Source: Streptomyces sp. 378
GTDB lineage: Bacteria; Actinomycetota; Actinomycetes; Streptomycetales; Streptomycetaceae
NCBI RefSeq assembly: GCF_030124145.1
Contig: NZ_JASKMS010000035.1
Location: 1-64,000 of the forward strand
Direction of reading: 5' to 3'
Length of the DNA: 64,000 bases
Shown: positions 8,076 through 17,110 of the stretch, in pieces
How positions within the stretch are numbered: the first letter of the stretch is position 1
Layout: every line of letters begins with the position of its first letter
Position numbers and translations under genes: made by a program
The notes under the pieces: generated by a model
What the model was told of the DNA's origin: nothing
Seen by the model: the letters and a program-made list of their open reading frames with translations, nothing else
Database searches by the model: none

Positions 8076-10652
8076 TCACTCCTTCATCCCGATGGCGTCC
8101 ACCGGACGGACACGGAGCACCAGGCGGGCGGGCAGCATCGCCCCGGCCATGGCCAGCAACGCCGTCGACCCGACGATCGCGAGCCAGCCCAGCACCGGCG
8201 CCGTCGGTATCGGTGTGCCGGTCAGCGCCAGCGCGACCAGAGCCAGCGGCGGCACCGACAGCAGCGTTCCCAGGAGCCCTCCGACGGCGACCACCGTGAA
8301 GCTCTCGAGCCGCACCATCCCCAGCACCTGCGACCGGCTGCTGCCGGTCAGCCTCAGCAGCGCGAACTCCCGGCGCCGGGACGCGGTGTTCATCGCCTGG
8401 GTGTTGACGACGGTGAGAGCGGTGTAGGCGATGATGACACCCACCACCACGTAGTTCACCCACGCCATCGCCCTCTGCTCCTCGACCTGGGCATCGGCCG
8501 CCAGTGCTCCGATCGGCTCGGCTCCCGGATAGGTCCGTGCCAGAGCGGACAGCCGGTGTGCGACGTCACCGGAGGCACCGGGGGCCGACCGGATCAGCAC
8601 CGACTGGTCGACGCCCGCGGTGGTGTGGGAGAGGAGCAGGTCGTGGTCGAAGGTGAGGTCGGCGAAGCCGAGTCCCCTGCCGTACACGGCGATCACCTCA
8701 CCGGTGAAGGGCGTCCCGTCCCCGAGGTGCAGCCGCGCCCGGTCCCCGACGTCGAGCCCCAGCCACGAGGCGGCCGTGGTGCTGAGAGCCACCGTGTCCG
8801 GAGCCAGAGCCGACAGCTTCCCCCTGCGTTCGTCCAGGTCGACCGTGGCGGACACGGCCGACGGCTGAAGTCCCTGCGCGGTCAGGGAGACGGCTTCCTC
8901 CGTGCCGAGCAGCGAACCCACACCGACCGCCTTGGACCGCACCACACCGGTGGCGGCCGTCACCCCCGGCAGTTCGGCGGCCCGGCGCGCGAGCTCCGGC
9001 GACATGCCGGTGGGAGCGGCGAGCACGTGATCGGCGACCGTGCCGGAGCGGATTTCCTCGGTGGACCGGCTCAGCTGAGTGGTCTGGGTGAAGACGACCG
9101 TCGCCGCGAAGGAGACGGCCAGGACGATCGGGGTGACCGCGGCCGCCGTCCGGGTGGCACGGGCACCTGAGTTGGCCGCCGCGAGCCAGCCGGTGACACC
9201 GGTCCGGTCGAGGAGCGGGGCGAGGAGGGCCGTGGCGGTGCGGCTGATCAGCGGACCGAGGACCGCGGCGGTGATCACGAGCAGCAGGACGAGGGAGTTG
9301 GCCAGACCGACCAGGGTGAGGAAGTCGGCGCGGAAGCCGAGGCCGAGACCCAGCACACAGACGGCCGGCGCGAGCAGGACACCGCCGGTGATCAGACGGC
9401 CCCTGCCGATGCGCGCGGGCTCGGCGGAGGCCTCGCGCAGCGCCTCCGTGGGGCGGACGCGGGCAGCCCTCCGGGCGGCGACGAGGGCCGCCGCCACCGC
9501 GGTCAGGACCGTCACGCCGACGGCGGTGAGGAACGGGAGCGGGCCGACGACCGGCCGGAAGTCCGGCGGTACCAGGCCGCGTCCGGCGAACTGTCCGCTC
9601 AGCCAGTGGACCACACCGACGCCGAGAGGGCAGCCGAGCACTCCCGCGACGAGACCCGTCACCGCGGACTCCGCCGTGATCATGCGGTACAGCTGCCCCG
9701 GGGTGGTGCCGATCGCGCGCAGCAGGGCCATCTCGCGATGGCGGTGGCGGATGGCGAGGGACGTCGTGGCGCACAGCACGAACACGGCCACGAGCAGCAC
9801 GTTGCCGCCGATGGCCGTGGCCAGCTCCACGAGGTTGGCCGCGCCGACCGCGATGTCGGTGAATTCCGCCTCGCCGCGTTCGTCACCCGTGTACACCGCC
9901 GCACGGTGCCCGGCCACCACCCGTTCGACGGCGGGCACCACCTGCGAGGACGGTGTACCCGGCGTGGTGAACACGCCGAAGGCGTCGACGGACGCACCGG
10001 ACAGGGGTGCCAGCCGCTGCATCGCGGCCCCGGAGGCATAGAGCACCGACTGTCGTGGAGTGCGGTCCCCGTCGAGGGCCACCAGTCCGGCGACCTTGAA
10101 GGTGAGCGGAGTGGACGAGGTCATGAGCCGTACGCTGTCGCCGGTCCGCAGCCCGGCCCGGGCCGCGAGGCGGGTGTCCAGGACGACCTGCTGGGCACCT
10201 TGCGGCGCGTGCCCTTCGGTGAGGCGGAATCCTCCCAGGACTCGGCTCGACCAGGTGTGCGCCTGCGGGACGGCCCCGTTGGCGCCGGTGACGGCACGGT
10301 CCGCGTCCGGCAGACGGACCGTCACGCGGCGGTCGGGCACCACGGAGGCGACACCGTCGACCGCGGCGAGATCGCGGGCGAGGGAGGCGTCGAGTCGTGG
10401 TCGTTCGAGCAGCGGCTGGGAACTGCGGTACTCGGATCCGTCGGCGGACCTCACGTCGAGGTCGACGGCCTGACGGCCCGCGACGATCAACGGGGCTCTG
10501 TCGTACCGTTCGGGTGGCAGGGCGGAGCGCAGCCCGGATTCCAGGAGTACGCCGCAGGCGCTGACCACGGCCGCCCCGAGCAGGAGCGCGGTGAACGTGG
10601 CGGCGAAGGCCCCCGCGCGGGCGCGCAGGGTGGCCAGGGCGATACGCAGCAT
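8076..10652 (-). CDS. ABC transporter permease, FtsX/MacB type
   Basis: 858 residues. The protein has an N-terminal membrane helix (AGAFAATFTALLLGAAVVSACG), a large extracytoplasmic domain, two FtsX domains of about three helices each (around residues 260-400 and 720-850), and a middle helix pair. This two-FtsX layout is typical of actinobacterial export permeases coupled to a LolD-like ATPase. Its start codon overlaps the stop of the ATPase gene by one base (TGATG), so the two are translationally coupled. The divergent two-component system next door probably controls it. The substrate is unknown; antimicrobial or lipid export is usual for such pairs. Confidence 0.92.
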   Translation of the reverse strand: MLRIALATLRARAGAFAATFTALLLGAAVVSACGVLLESGLRSALPPERYDRAPLIVAGRQAVDLDVRSADGSEYRSSQPLLERPRLDASLARDLAAVDGVASVVPDRRVTVRLPDADRAVTGANGAVPQAHTWSSRVLGGFRLTEGHAPQGAQQVVLDTRLAARAGLRTGDSVRLMTSSTPLTFKVAGLVALDGDRTPRQSVLYASGAAMQRLAPLSGASVDAFGVFTTPGTPSSQVVPAVERVVAGHRAAVYTGDERGEAEFTDIAVGAANLVELATAIGGNVLLVAVFVLCATTSLAIRHRHREMALLRAIGTTPGQLYRMITAESAVTGLVAGVLGCPLGVGVVHWLSGQFAGRGLVPPDFRPVVGPLPFLTAVGVTVLTAVAAALVAARRAARVRPTEALREASAEPARIGRGRLITGGVLLAPAVCVLGLGLGFRADFLTLVGLANSLVLLLVITAAVLGPLISRTATALLAPLLDRTGVTGWLAAANSGARATRTAAAVTPIVLAVSFAATVVFTQTTQLSRSTEEIRSGTVADHVLAAPTGMSPELARRAAELPGVTAATGVVRSKAVGVGSLLGTEEAVSLTAQGLQPSAVSATVDLDERRGKLSALAPDTVALSTTAASWLGLDVGDRARLHLGDGTPFTGEVIAVYGRGLGFADLTFDHDLLLSHTTAGVDQSVLIRSAPGASGDVAHRLSALARTYPGAEPIGALAADAQVEEQRAMAWVNYVVVGVIIAYTALTVVNTQAMNTASRRREFALLRLTGSSRSQVLGMVRLESFTVVAVGGLLGTLLSVPPLALVALALTGTPIPTAPVLGWLAIVGSTALLAMAGAMLPARLVLRVRPVDAIGMKE

Positions 10653-11440
10653 CAGCGGGTCCTCCGCAGCTCGGTCATGACGCTCTTGACCTGAGCGGCG
10701 GACGGCGCGTCCACACGGCGGACCACGCGTCCGTCGGCGAGGAAGACGACCTGGTCGGTGCGCTGGGCGGCGACCGGGTCGTGCGTGACCATCACCACGG
10801 TCTGGTGCAGGTCGGTCACCGCCTGCCGGAGCAGCCCGAGGATGTCGTCGGCCGTGTCCGGGTCGAGTGCGCCGGTCGGCTCGTCCGCGAAGATCACTTC
10901 AGGGCGGGTGATGAGGGCGCGGGCGATGGCGACCCGCTGCTGCTGCCCGCCGGAGAGTTCCGAGGGGCGGCGGCCGAGCAGGCCCACGAGTCCGACCGCG
11001 GCCGTGACACCGCGGACCGAGTCGTGGTCGGTTCCCTCTCCGGCCAGCCGCAGCGGCAGGGTGATGTTCTGCTCCACGGTGAGCGACGGCAGCAGGTTGA
11101 AGGCCTGGAAGACGAACCCGATACGGGTCCGGCGGAACCGGGTGAGCCGTCTCTCGTCCAGCTCGCCGAGGTCCTGCCCGCCGAGCCGCACCGTTCCGGA
11201 GGTCGGCCGGTCGAGCCCGGCGGCGCAGTGCAGGAAGGTGCTCTTCCCGGAGCCGGACGGGCCCATGACGGCGGTGAAACCGCCGACGGCGATGCCGGTG
11301 CTGACGTCGTCGAGTGCGACGACCGCGGACGATCCGCGGCCGTACTTCTTGGTCACCTCGGTCAGCCGTACGGCGGTTGCTGACGGATCGATGCCGAAAG
11401 GGGCGCCGGGGGGCGCTTGCCGACTGTGTGCTCCGAGCAT
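10652..11440 (-). CDS. ABC transporter ATP-binding protein (LolD/MacB type)
   Basis: 262 residues from the ATG at 11440. The Walker A motif GPSGSGKS is at residues 60-67. The signature LSGGQQQR is followed by Walker B VIFADEPTGALD and the H-loop VMVTHD. It powers the FtsX permease encoded immediately downstream with a one-base overlap. An in-frame N-terminal extension up to 11518 is possible, but a GAGG ribosome site before 11440 favours the shorter form. The region 11441-11715 separates it from the divergent sensor kinase and should hold both promoters. Confidence 0.94.
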   Translation of the reverse strand: MLGAHSRQAPPGAPFGIDPSATAVRLTEVTKKYGRGSSAVVALDDVSTGIAVGGFTAVMGPSGSGKSTFLHCAAGLDRPTSGTVRLGGQDLGELDERRLTRFRRTRIGFVFQAFNLLPSLTVEQNITLPLRLAGEGTDHDSVRGVTAAVGLVGLLGRRPSELSGGQQQRVAIARALITRPEVIFADEPTGALDPDTADDILGLLRQAVTDLHQTVVMVTHDPVAAQRTDQVVFLADGRVVRRVDAPSAAQVKSVMTELRRTR

Positions 11441-11715
11441 GTGGGACCTCTGGGTCGTCGGTGGGTGAGGGGTCCTTCCAGTCCACCGGCGTCCGAGGTC
11501 CGGAGCCTCCGTCCTCACGTCGAATCACGCCCTCCGCCCGGCGGGTGAGGGAGACGACCGCTTCCACCGGCCGGACGAGACCGCGTGGCGTCCCACCACG
11601 CCGTGCGCGACGCGTCTCCTCCTCACGAAGGAGGCCGGGAGGAGGAAAGGGGGCGGCGGGAGTCAGACCTCAGGGTGGGCGGGCCGGGTGAGCAGGCCCT
11701 TTACCGTGGGGGGGC

Positions 11716-13008
11716 ATGAGAGAACCGGGGTCACTCGCAGGCCGCCAGGTGCCTGCCGCGGTGACGGACGTGACCCTGGCCGTCCTGGCGGCGGCCGCGT
11801 GCCTGGCACTGCCGCAGGCGATCCCCCCGGGCGGTGTCCCGCTGCGACAGCCGGACCAGTGGTGGCTCGTCCTGGTGCTGTCGTCCACGCTGCCCCTCGC
11901 CGTGCACCGTCGTGTGCCGCTGGCCGGGCTGCTGGTCATGACGGTCGGGGCCGGGACACTGCAGTACCTGGACTACATCCCCCAACTCGCCGGGCCGGAG
12001 GGCACGTCGATCGGCCCCACCTACCTGTCCGTGGCCATCGCCGTGTATCTCACGGCCGTGCGGGGCGCGCCCCGCGTGACGGCCTTCGTGGCCACCGTGT
12101 TCATTCCGCTCAGCGCGCTGACCGAGGCGTTCCTCGCGCCGCGGGGGCACCGGCTCGCGGCGTTGCTGACCGACGCGGTGCTCCTGCTGGCGGCATGGGC
12201 CCTGGGCCGGCTCTCTCGGGCCCGGACGGCCGTCCGGGACGAGGCCATGCAGCGCGCCGCGGCCCTGGAACGCGAGCAGGCCGCCAACGCACGCGCCGCG
12301 GTGATGCAGGAGCGCGCACGGATCGCCCGTGAACTGCACGACATCGTGGCCCACAACGTGAGCCTCATGGTGGTGCAGACCATCGCGGCCGACCGGATCC
12401 AGGACCGGTCGCCCGACAAGGCCCACGAGTTGCACGCCACCGTCGAGCAGACGGGCCGGGACACCGTCACCGAGCTGCGTCGGCTGCTGGACGTGCTGCG
12501 CACCGACGAGGAGGGGGAAGGCACACCGTCCAAGGAGCCGCCCCAGCCGACGATCGAAGCCCTGCCCTCCCTCGTCGCGGCCGTCCGGGCCACCGGTTTG
12601 GACGTCGACTACGAGGTCTCCGGCTCCGTGGTCGCGCTGCCCGCCGGGTACCAGCTGACGGTGTACCGCATCGTGCAGGAGGCGCTCACCAACACCGTCA
12701 AGCACGCGGGCGCGACGCGTACCCGGGTGCGTCTGGTGTGGGAGGAGGAACCGGAACGGTTGCACGTCCGCGTGTGTGACGACGGACCGGGGGACGCGGC
12801 GGGGACCCCCGTGCCCGGATACGGTTCCGGTCATGGTCTGCTGGGGATGCGGGAGCGGATCGCCGCGACGGGCGGCACCCTGCACACGGGCCCTCGGCCG
12901 GGCGGCGGCTTCTGCGTCCACGCCGTGCTGGACCTGCCCGAGACCGACGGTCCGGCGAACAACCGAGGAACGGGGCACCATGCGGTCCATCAGCGTGCTG
13001 CTGGCTGA
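11716..13008 (+). CDS. Sensor histidine kinase, NarL/DesK-like (HisKA_3)
   Basis: 430 residues. The N-terminal half has four to five hydrophobic segments and no large external domain, so sensing is probably within the membrane. The H-box RARIARELHDIVAHNV puts the phospho-acceptor His at about residue 207. The HATPase domain follows with QEALTNTVKHA and GHGLLGMRER. Its 3' end overlaps the response regulator start by 29 bases. The pair is divergent from an ABC exporter, the usual arrangement for systems that sense cell-envelope stress or an exported compound (inference). Confidence 0.94.
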   Translation: MREPGSLAGRQVPAAVTDVTLAVLAAAACLALPQAIPPGGVPLRQPDQWWLVLVLSSTLPLAVHRRVPLAGLLVMTVGAGTLQYLDYIPQLAGPEGTSIGPTYLSVAIAVYLTAVRGAPRVTAFVATVFIPLSALTEAFLAPRGHRLAALLTDAVLLLAAWALGRLSRARTAVRDEAMQRAAALEREQAANARAAVMQERARIARELHDIVAHNVSLMVVQTIAADRIQDRSPDKAHELHATVEQTGRDTVTELRRLLDVLRTDEEGEGTPSKEPPQPTIEALPSLVAAVRATGLDVDYEVSGSVVALPAGYQLTVYRIVQEALTNTVKHAGATRTRVRLVWEEEPERLHVRVCDDGPGDAAGTPVPGYGSGHGLLGMRERIAATGGTLHTGPRPGGGFCVHAVLDLPETDGPANNRGTGHHAVHQRAAG

Positions 13009-13666
13009 CGATCAGCCGATGATCCGGACCGGCTTCCGGTTCATCCTGGAGGCCGAGCCGGACATCGAGGTCGTCGGAGAGGCCGCCGACGGTCAGGAGG
13101 CCGTCGAGGAGACGCGGCGGCTGTCACCGGACGTCGTCCTCATGGACATCCGCATGCCGCGGATGGACGGGGTCGAGGCGACCCGTCTGATCGCCGAGAG
13201 CGGTCTGCCCGGCCGGGTCGTCATCCTGACCACGTTCGACCTCGACGAGCACGTGGTCGACGCCCTGCGGGCCGGGGCGAGCAGCTTCCTCGTGAAGGAC
13301 GGTCCCGCCGATTCCCTGGTCTCGGCCATCCGCACGGTCGCCGCCGGCGAGGCCGTGCTCGCTCCTCGGGTCACCCGGCGTCTGCTGGAGCGTTTCGCCG
13401 GCCTGCCGTCGGAGTCGCCGCCGCCCGTGCCGCCGCGCCTGGACGTGCTCACCGGCCGCGAACTGGACGTGCTGCGGATCCTGGCGCGTGGTCTGTCCAA
13501 CGCGGAGATCGCCGTCGAGCTGAACATCGGCGAGACGACGGTGAAGACGCATGTCGCCCACATCCTCGAGAAGTTCCGCCTGCGCGACCGCGTGCAGGCG
13601 GTGATCCTCGCCTACGACTCGGGACTGGTCTCCCCGCGTCCGGCCCGCGGATCCGAACCGTTCTGA
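12980..13666 (+). CDS. Response regulator, NarL/FixJ family
   Basis: 228 residues from the ATG at 12980. The receiver domain has the acidic pair in LLADDQPMIR, a phospho-acceptor Asp near residue 56 in VVLMDIRMP, a Thr in VVILTTF and Lys in FLVKDGP. The C-terminal LuxR-type HTH has LTGRELDVLRILARG, NAEIAVELNIGETTVKTHVAHIL. It starts inside the end of the kinase gene, so the two are co-translated. The most likely target is the divergent ABC exporter. Confidence 0.95.
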   Translation: MRSISVLLADDQPMIRTGFRFILEAEPDIEVVGEAADGQEAVEETRRLSPDVVLMDIRMPRMDGVEATRLIAESGLPGRVVILTTFDLDEHVVDALRAGASSFLVKDGPADSLVSAIRTVAAGEAVLAPRVTRRLLERFAGLPSESPPPVPPRLDVLTGRELDVLRILARGLSNAEIAVELNIGETTVKTHVAHILEKFRLRDRVQAVILAYDSGLVSPRPARGSEPF

Positions 13667-13681
13667 TCCGGCAGGACGACC

Positions 13682-13697
13682 GGGCCCCGCGGGGCCC
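13682..13697 (+). terminator. GC palindrome after the response regulator, possible terminator
   Basis: GGGCCCCGCGGGGCCC lies 16 bases beyond the response regulator stop. It can form a stem of six G/C pairs with a four-base loop. No T-run follows, so termination would be weak or factor-assisted. Confidence 0.4.
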
Positions 13698-13773
13698 TGA
13701 GTCCTCTCCTCCTCATCCTCTGTGCGCCGCCGCGACCCGCGGCGTGCGCCCGTCACACACCAGGGAGAGTGTC

Positions 13774-14061
13774 ATGGACACCTTGATAGGTCTGCTCGTC
13801 GTCCTCGTGGGGCTGACCACCATCGCGACCGTGGAGAGCCGGGCCCGTCGGCTGGACCGGCGGATGGCCCGTCTGGACCACAAGCTCGGTCTCCTCATGA
13901 ACCACCATGGCGTGCCGGACGACGACCCCGCCCTGGCGGAAGTGGCGGCCCTGGTGCGAGCCGGACAGCACATCCCAGCGATCAAGAAGTACCGCGAGGC
14001 CACCGGCGCCGGGCTGGTGGAGGCCAAGCAAGCGGTGGACGGCCTGAAGGAACAGCGGTAA
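13774..14061 (+). CDS. Membrane-anchored protein with ribosomal L7/L12 C-terminal-like domain
   Basis: 95 residues from the ATG at 13774 (AGGGAGA upstream). One N-terminal membrane helix (TLIGLLVVLVGLTTIATV) is followed by a short basic helix (RRLDRRMARLDHKLGLLM) and a domain reading ALVRAGQHIPAIKKYREATG and GLVEAKQAVDGL. The last part matches the L7/L12 C-terminal fold, which in ribosomes recruits translational GTPases. Proteins of this kind are widespread in streptomycetes, but their role off the ribosome is unknown. It follows the two-component genes on the same strand at a distance of 107 bases. Confidence 0.8.
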   Translation: MDTLIGLLVVLVGLTTIATVESRARRLDRRMARLDHKLGLLMNHHGVPDDDPALAEVAALVRAGQHIPAIKKYREATGAGLVEAKQAVDGLKEQR

Positions 14062-14253
14062 TGACGTCACGTGTCAGGTGATCGCAGGTGGCCGGGGCCG
14101 GGCGAGGAGCCGGAGGCGTCCGGCCGATGTACTACCCAGGGCTACTCCCGCGGTGTCCCGGTGCGTTGAGCGGCTCTGTCCGACCGGCCCGGGCAGAGCG
14201 GGCAGAGCCTTCGCGGGCGGGCGGCGTCCGCCGGGTGCCTCAAGGGGCGTGAC

Positions 14254-15213
14254 TCACGCCGCTTCGGCGTTGTCCCGCCGCAGCGCCGCGCGCAGCCAGT
14301 CGTCCGCGGAGCCCGGAGTCGGCCGCGGGCGGCCGCCCGGCGGAGTCAGGACGGCGGCGGCGAGTTCCCAGTACCGGTCCAGGCGCGGTTCTGCCGACAG
14401 CCGGGCCGCCAGCGAGCGGCGGAAGTCGGGGGTGTCGCGGCTTCGGTAGGCGCTCGCGTATGCGGCGACGTAGCCGTCCAACGCCTCGCCGGGATGCGGG
14501 TCGCGTGCCCTGCGCAGGTGGGGGGCCGCGAGTTCGAAGGCTTCGGCGAGGCCCGCGTACAGCAGGGCGGCGCCGCCGGCCCCCGCCACGCGGTGCACCT
14601 CCGGCTGGGGCTGCCGACCGCCCGGGCAGGGAGCCGCCGTCATGGCGTTCAGCCGGGCGAAGGCGAGTACCTGGGACGGGTGCGGTTCGTCGGGCGGCCG
14701 GGGGACGGCCACTTCCAGGAATGCCGCGGTTGCCTGACGCGGCATCCGTGGTGGCAGCCAGGCGCGCCAGAACCTGGCCAGGGGTGCGGTGCTCGGCGGG
14801 CTGCTCAGCGTGCTGAGCAGCCTCAGCCGGCCGGCGCGCTGAGCGGGCGGGCAGTCCCGCACCAGGTGGAGTGCCGCTTCCCGCCAGCGCAGGATCTTCA
14901 CCTCACTGCCGAGCTCACGCAGGCGGCTGTCGACGGCGTTCTCCAGTGCACGGCCGATCGCGTCTTCGTCCTCGAGGATGCGGCGTATCTCGGGCAGGGG
15001 CAGGTCAAGGCCGCGCAGGGAGCGGATCAGCTGCAGGCGTTCCAGTGCCGGGGCGCCGTAGCGGCGGTGTCCGCCACTGCTGCGGGCGGCTTCGGGGAGC
15101 AGGCCTTGGTCGGAGTAGAAGCGGACGGTCTTCACGGTGGCACCGGCGCGTTCGGCGAGTTCTCCGATGCTCCACAACGGCTGCTGTGACGTGGACAGTT
15201 GAACCTCCCTCAA
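14254..15213 (-). CDS. MerR-family transcriptional regulator
   Basis: About 300 residues. The N-terminal MerR winged helix reads LWSIGELAERAG, VKTVRFYSDQGLLP, GHRRYGAPALERLQLI, with a dimerisation helix after it. The large C-terminal domain of about 200 residues is unlike the metal-binding forms and probably binds an organic ligand. The start is uncertain: the frame opens at TTG 15213, but GGGAGG at 15205-15210 better suits a start near 15198. The regulator is divergent from a double alpha/beta hydrolase gene. The MerR-type promoter of that gene overlaps the regulator's own start, so it probably activates the hydrolase and controls itself. Confidence 0.88.
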   Translation of the reverse strand: MREVQLSTSQQPLWSIGELAERAGATVKTVRFYSDQGLLPEAARSSGGHRRYGAPALERLQLIRSLRGLDLPLPEIRRILEDEDAIGRALENAVDSRLRELGSEVKILRWREAALHLVRDCPPAQRAGRLRLLSTLSSPPSTAPLARFWRAWLPPRMPRQATAAFLEVAVPRPPDEPHPSQVLAFARLNAMTAAPCPGGRQPQPEVHRVAGAGGAALLYAGLAEAFELAAPHLRRARDPHPGEALDGYVAAYASAYRSRDTPDFRRSLAARLSAEPRLDRYWELAAAVLTPPGGRPRPTPGSADDWLRAALRRDNAEAA

Positions 15214-15229
15214 GGGGAGTTCCTACGGT
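15199..15229 (+). promoter_or_regulatory. MerR-type promoter with 19-bp spacer and operator
   Basis: A -35 element TTGAAC (15199-15204) and a -10 element TACGGT (15224-15229) are separated by 19 bases, the over-long spacer that MerR regulators correct by untwisting DNA. The spacer holds an imperfect palindrome (ACCTCCC-TCAA-GGGGAGT). It points to the hydrolase gene at 15321 and overlaps the translation start of the MerR gene on the other strand. Confidence 0.6.
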
Positions 15230-15320
15230 ACCGGTGCGCGGGCCGGGCACACGCTGCGGCCCGCGGACGATGACGTACGCGACCGGCGCGGCGTCATGTG
15301 ACGGACCCGGGGAGGGCTTT

Positions 15321-16844
15321 GTGCGGGTGTTCATCTTGGTGTCGGGTGCGTTCACCGGGGCCCATGTCTGGCAGGAGACGGCCGCGCGGCTGACCGCGGC
15401 GGGCGGCGCGGCGCACGCGGTCCCGTTGACGGGCATCGACCCGGCCCGGCCCGCCGCGCCGGAGCACGTCGGTCTCGAGACGCACATCGATGACGTGATC
15501 GCGGCGATCGACGCGGTGGACGTGACATCAGGGCGGGAGATCGTGCTCGTCGGTCACGACTACGGGATCCATCCGGTGCTCGGCGCCGCCGATCGGCGGG
15601 CCGAACGTGTCACACGCGTCGTGTACCTGGACTGCGGGATGCCGCAGAACGGCGTTCCGGCGCTGGCCGCCGTGCCGGACCAGACACTGCGCGCGCGACT
15701 GGCCGAACGCGCCGAGGCAGGCGGGCCCCGGGGTGTCCTTCCCGCACCGGCCCGTGACGCATGGGAGCGCTGGGGCAGTACCGCCGGCGTGGGCGAGGCG
15801 GCCCTGGACCGGCTGACCGCCCTGGCGGCGCCGCAGCCGCTGGGCACCCTGCTCCAGCCGCTGCGGCTGACCGGAGCGGTGGCCGCGGTCCCCGTCACGG
15901 GCGTGCTGTGCGCCAAGAACGGCGCCAGCATCGGCATGGTGCAGAGGCTCGTCGACTTCGGGGACCCCGCTCTGGCCGTCCTGACCGAGCCTCAAGTCAC
16001 CTTCTTCGAACTCCCCACCGGGCACTGGCCGATGCTGTCCTGCCCCGCCGCACTGGCAGACGTCCTGCTGCGGGCCGCGGCCGGTGAGGGGCACCGTCTG
16101 CGGCCGACCGGTGACGACGCGCCGGCGCCCGCCCACCTGCGGCCGTTCCCGCTGGACGTGCCGGAACTGCCTCGCGACCGCCGAGGTCATGTCGATCTGT
16201 ACGTCCCCGACGGCGAAGGGCCGCGACCGGCCGTGATCTTCGTGCACGGCGGACCGGTGCCCGCCGGAGCGCGGCCACGCCCGCGTGAGTGGCCGACGCT
16301 GGTGGGCTACGCCCGCCTGGCCGCCTCCGCGGGCATGGTCGGCGCGACCCTCGACCACCGCCTCCACGACCTCGCGGACTACGAACGTGCCGCCGCGGAC
16401 ATCGCCGCCGGGGTGGAACTGGTGCGTGCCGACACCCGGGTGGACGCCGGCCGGATCGCCCTGTGGTTCTTCTCCGGCGGGGGCCTCCTCATGACGGACT
16501 GGCTGACCCGGCCCCCCGCATGGCTGCGCTGCCTGGCCGCTTCCTACCCGGTCCTGGCCCCTCTTCCCGCGTGGGGGATGTCCGGCAGTCGCTTCCACCC
16601 GGCCGGGGCGATCGATCAGGCGGGGACCCTGCCCGTCGCCCTCCTCCGCGCCGGGCTGGAGACACCCGAGATCGCCGCGACCGTCGACGCGTTCGTGACC
16701 GCGGCCGAGGACGGCGCGGTGCGACTCGAACTGGTCGACGTCCCCAACGGCCACCACGGGTTCGAAACGCTCGACCCTCCAGAGGAGACACGCCCGGCCC
16801 TGCACCATGCGATGCGCTCGGTGGTCACCCACCTGACAGGATGA
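15321..16844 (+). CDS. Fused protein of two alpha/beta hydrolase domains
   Basis: 507 residues from GTG 15321 (GGGGAGGG upstream). Residues 1-250 form a compact alpha/beta hydrolase: FILVSGAFTG, then VLVGHDYGIHPV with Asp at the nucleophile position, and FELPTGHWPM with the likely catalytic His. From about residue 290 a second, esterase/peptidase-like hydrolase begins (AVIFVHGGPVP). Its nucleophile Ser is in WFFSGGG and its His in PNGHHGFE. The two halves are joined by a Pro/Ala linker. Such units are normally separate proteins. The MerR gene and its promoter suggest induction by a small substrate, perhaps an ester or halogenated compound (inference). Confidence 0.85.
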   Translation: MRVFILVSGAFTGAHVWQETAARLTAAGGAAHAVPLTGIDPARPAAPEHVGLETHIDDVIAAIDAVDVTSGREIVLVGHDYGIHPVLGAADRRAERVTRVVYLDCGMPQNGVPALAAVPDQTLRARLAERAEAGGPRGVLPAPARDAWERWGSTAGVGEAALDRLTALAAPQPLGTLLQPLRLTGAVAAVPVTGVLCAKNGASIGMVQRLVDFGDPALAVLTEPQVTFFELPTGHWPMLSCPAALADVLLRAAAGEGHRLRPTGDDAPAPAHLRPFPLDVPELPRDRRGHVDLYVPDGEGPRPAVIFVHGGPVPAGARPRPREWPTLVGYARLAASAGMVGATLDHRLHDLADYERAAADIAAGVELVRADTRVDAGRIALWFFSGGGLLMTDWLTRPPAWLRCLAASYPVLAPLPAWGMSGSRFHPAGAIDQAGTLPVALLRAGLETPEIAATVDAFVTAAEDGAVRLELVDVPNGHHGFETLDPPEETRPALHHAMRSVVTHLTG

Positions 16845-17054
16845 CGCCCCGAGGGACCTCGAGGGTGTGACGGTCGCGCCGAGCGATGGGTTCGGGGCTG
16901 CCGCCAAGGCGGTGGCGAAGGGCGGTCGGCGGCCCCGGCTGCGCCGCTGCGCGCCACGGCCGGGGGTTGACCCGGTGGGCGGTCCGGCCGCGCTCGCCGT
17001 CTCCCGGCCGCGGACGAGACCTGAGGGGACCGAGGGCCCCGGCATCGAGGTCCG

Positions 17055-17083
17055 CTGCCGGGTGGCCGCGCGCCACCCGGCAG
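17055..17083. terminator. Perfect 12-bp inverted repeat between convergent genes
   Basis: CTGCCGGGTGGC and GCCACCCGGCAG flank the loop CGCGC. The element lies between the 3' ends of the double hydrolase and the phytase gene, so it can serve as a bidirectional terminator. No T-run is present, as is common in streptomycetes. Confidence 0.65.
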
Positions 17084-17110
17084 CAGTGAAGGTCCGTGCT
17101 CGAATCGGAT

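Noticed and set aside
8040..10694. Several long plus-strand open frames across the ABC permease
   Set aside because: They are opposite-strand shadows of the FtsX gene, rich in Arg, Gly and Gln, with no domains.
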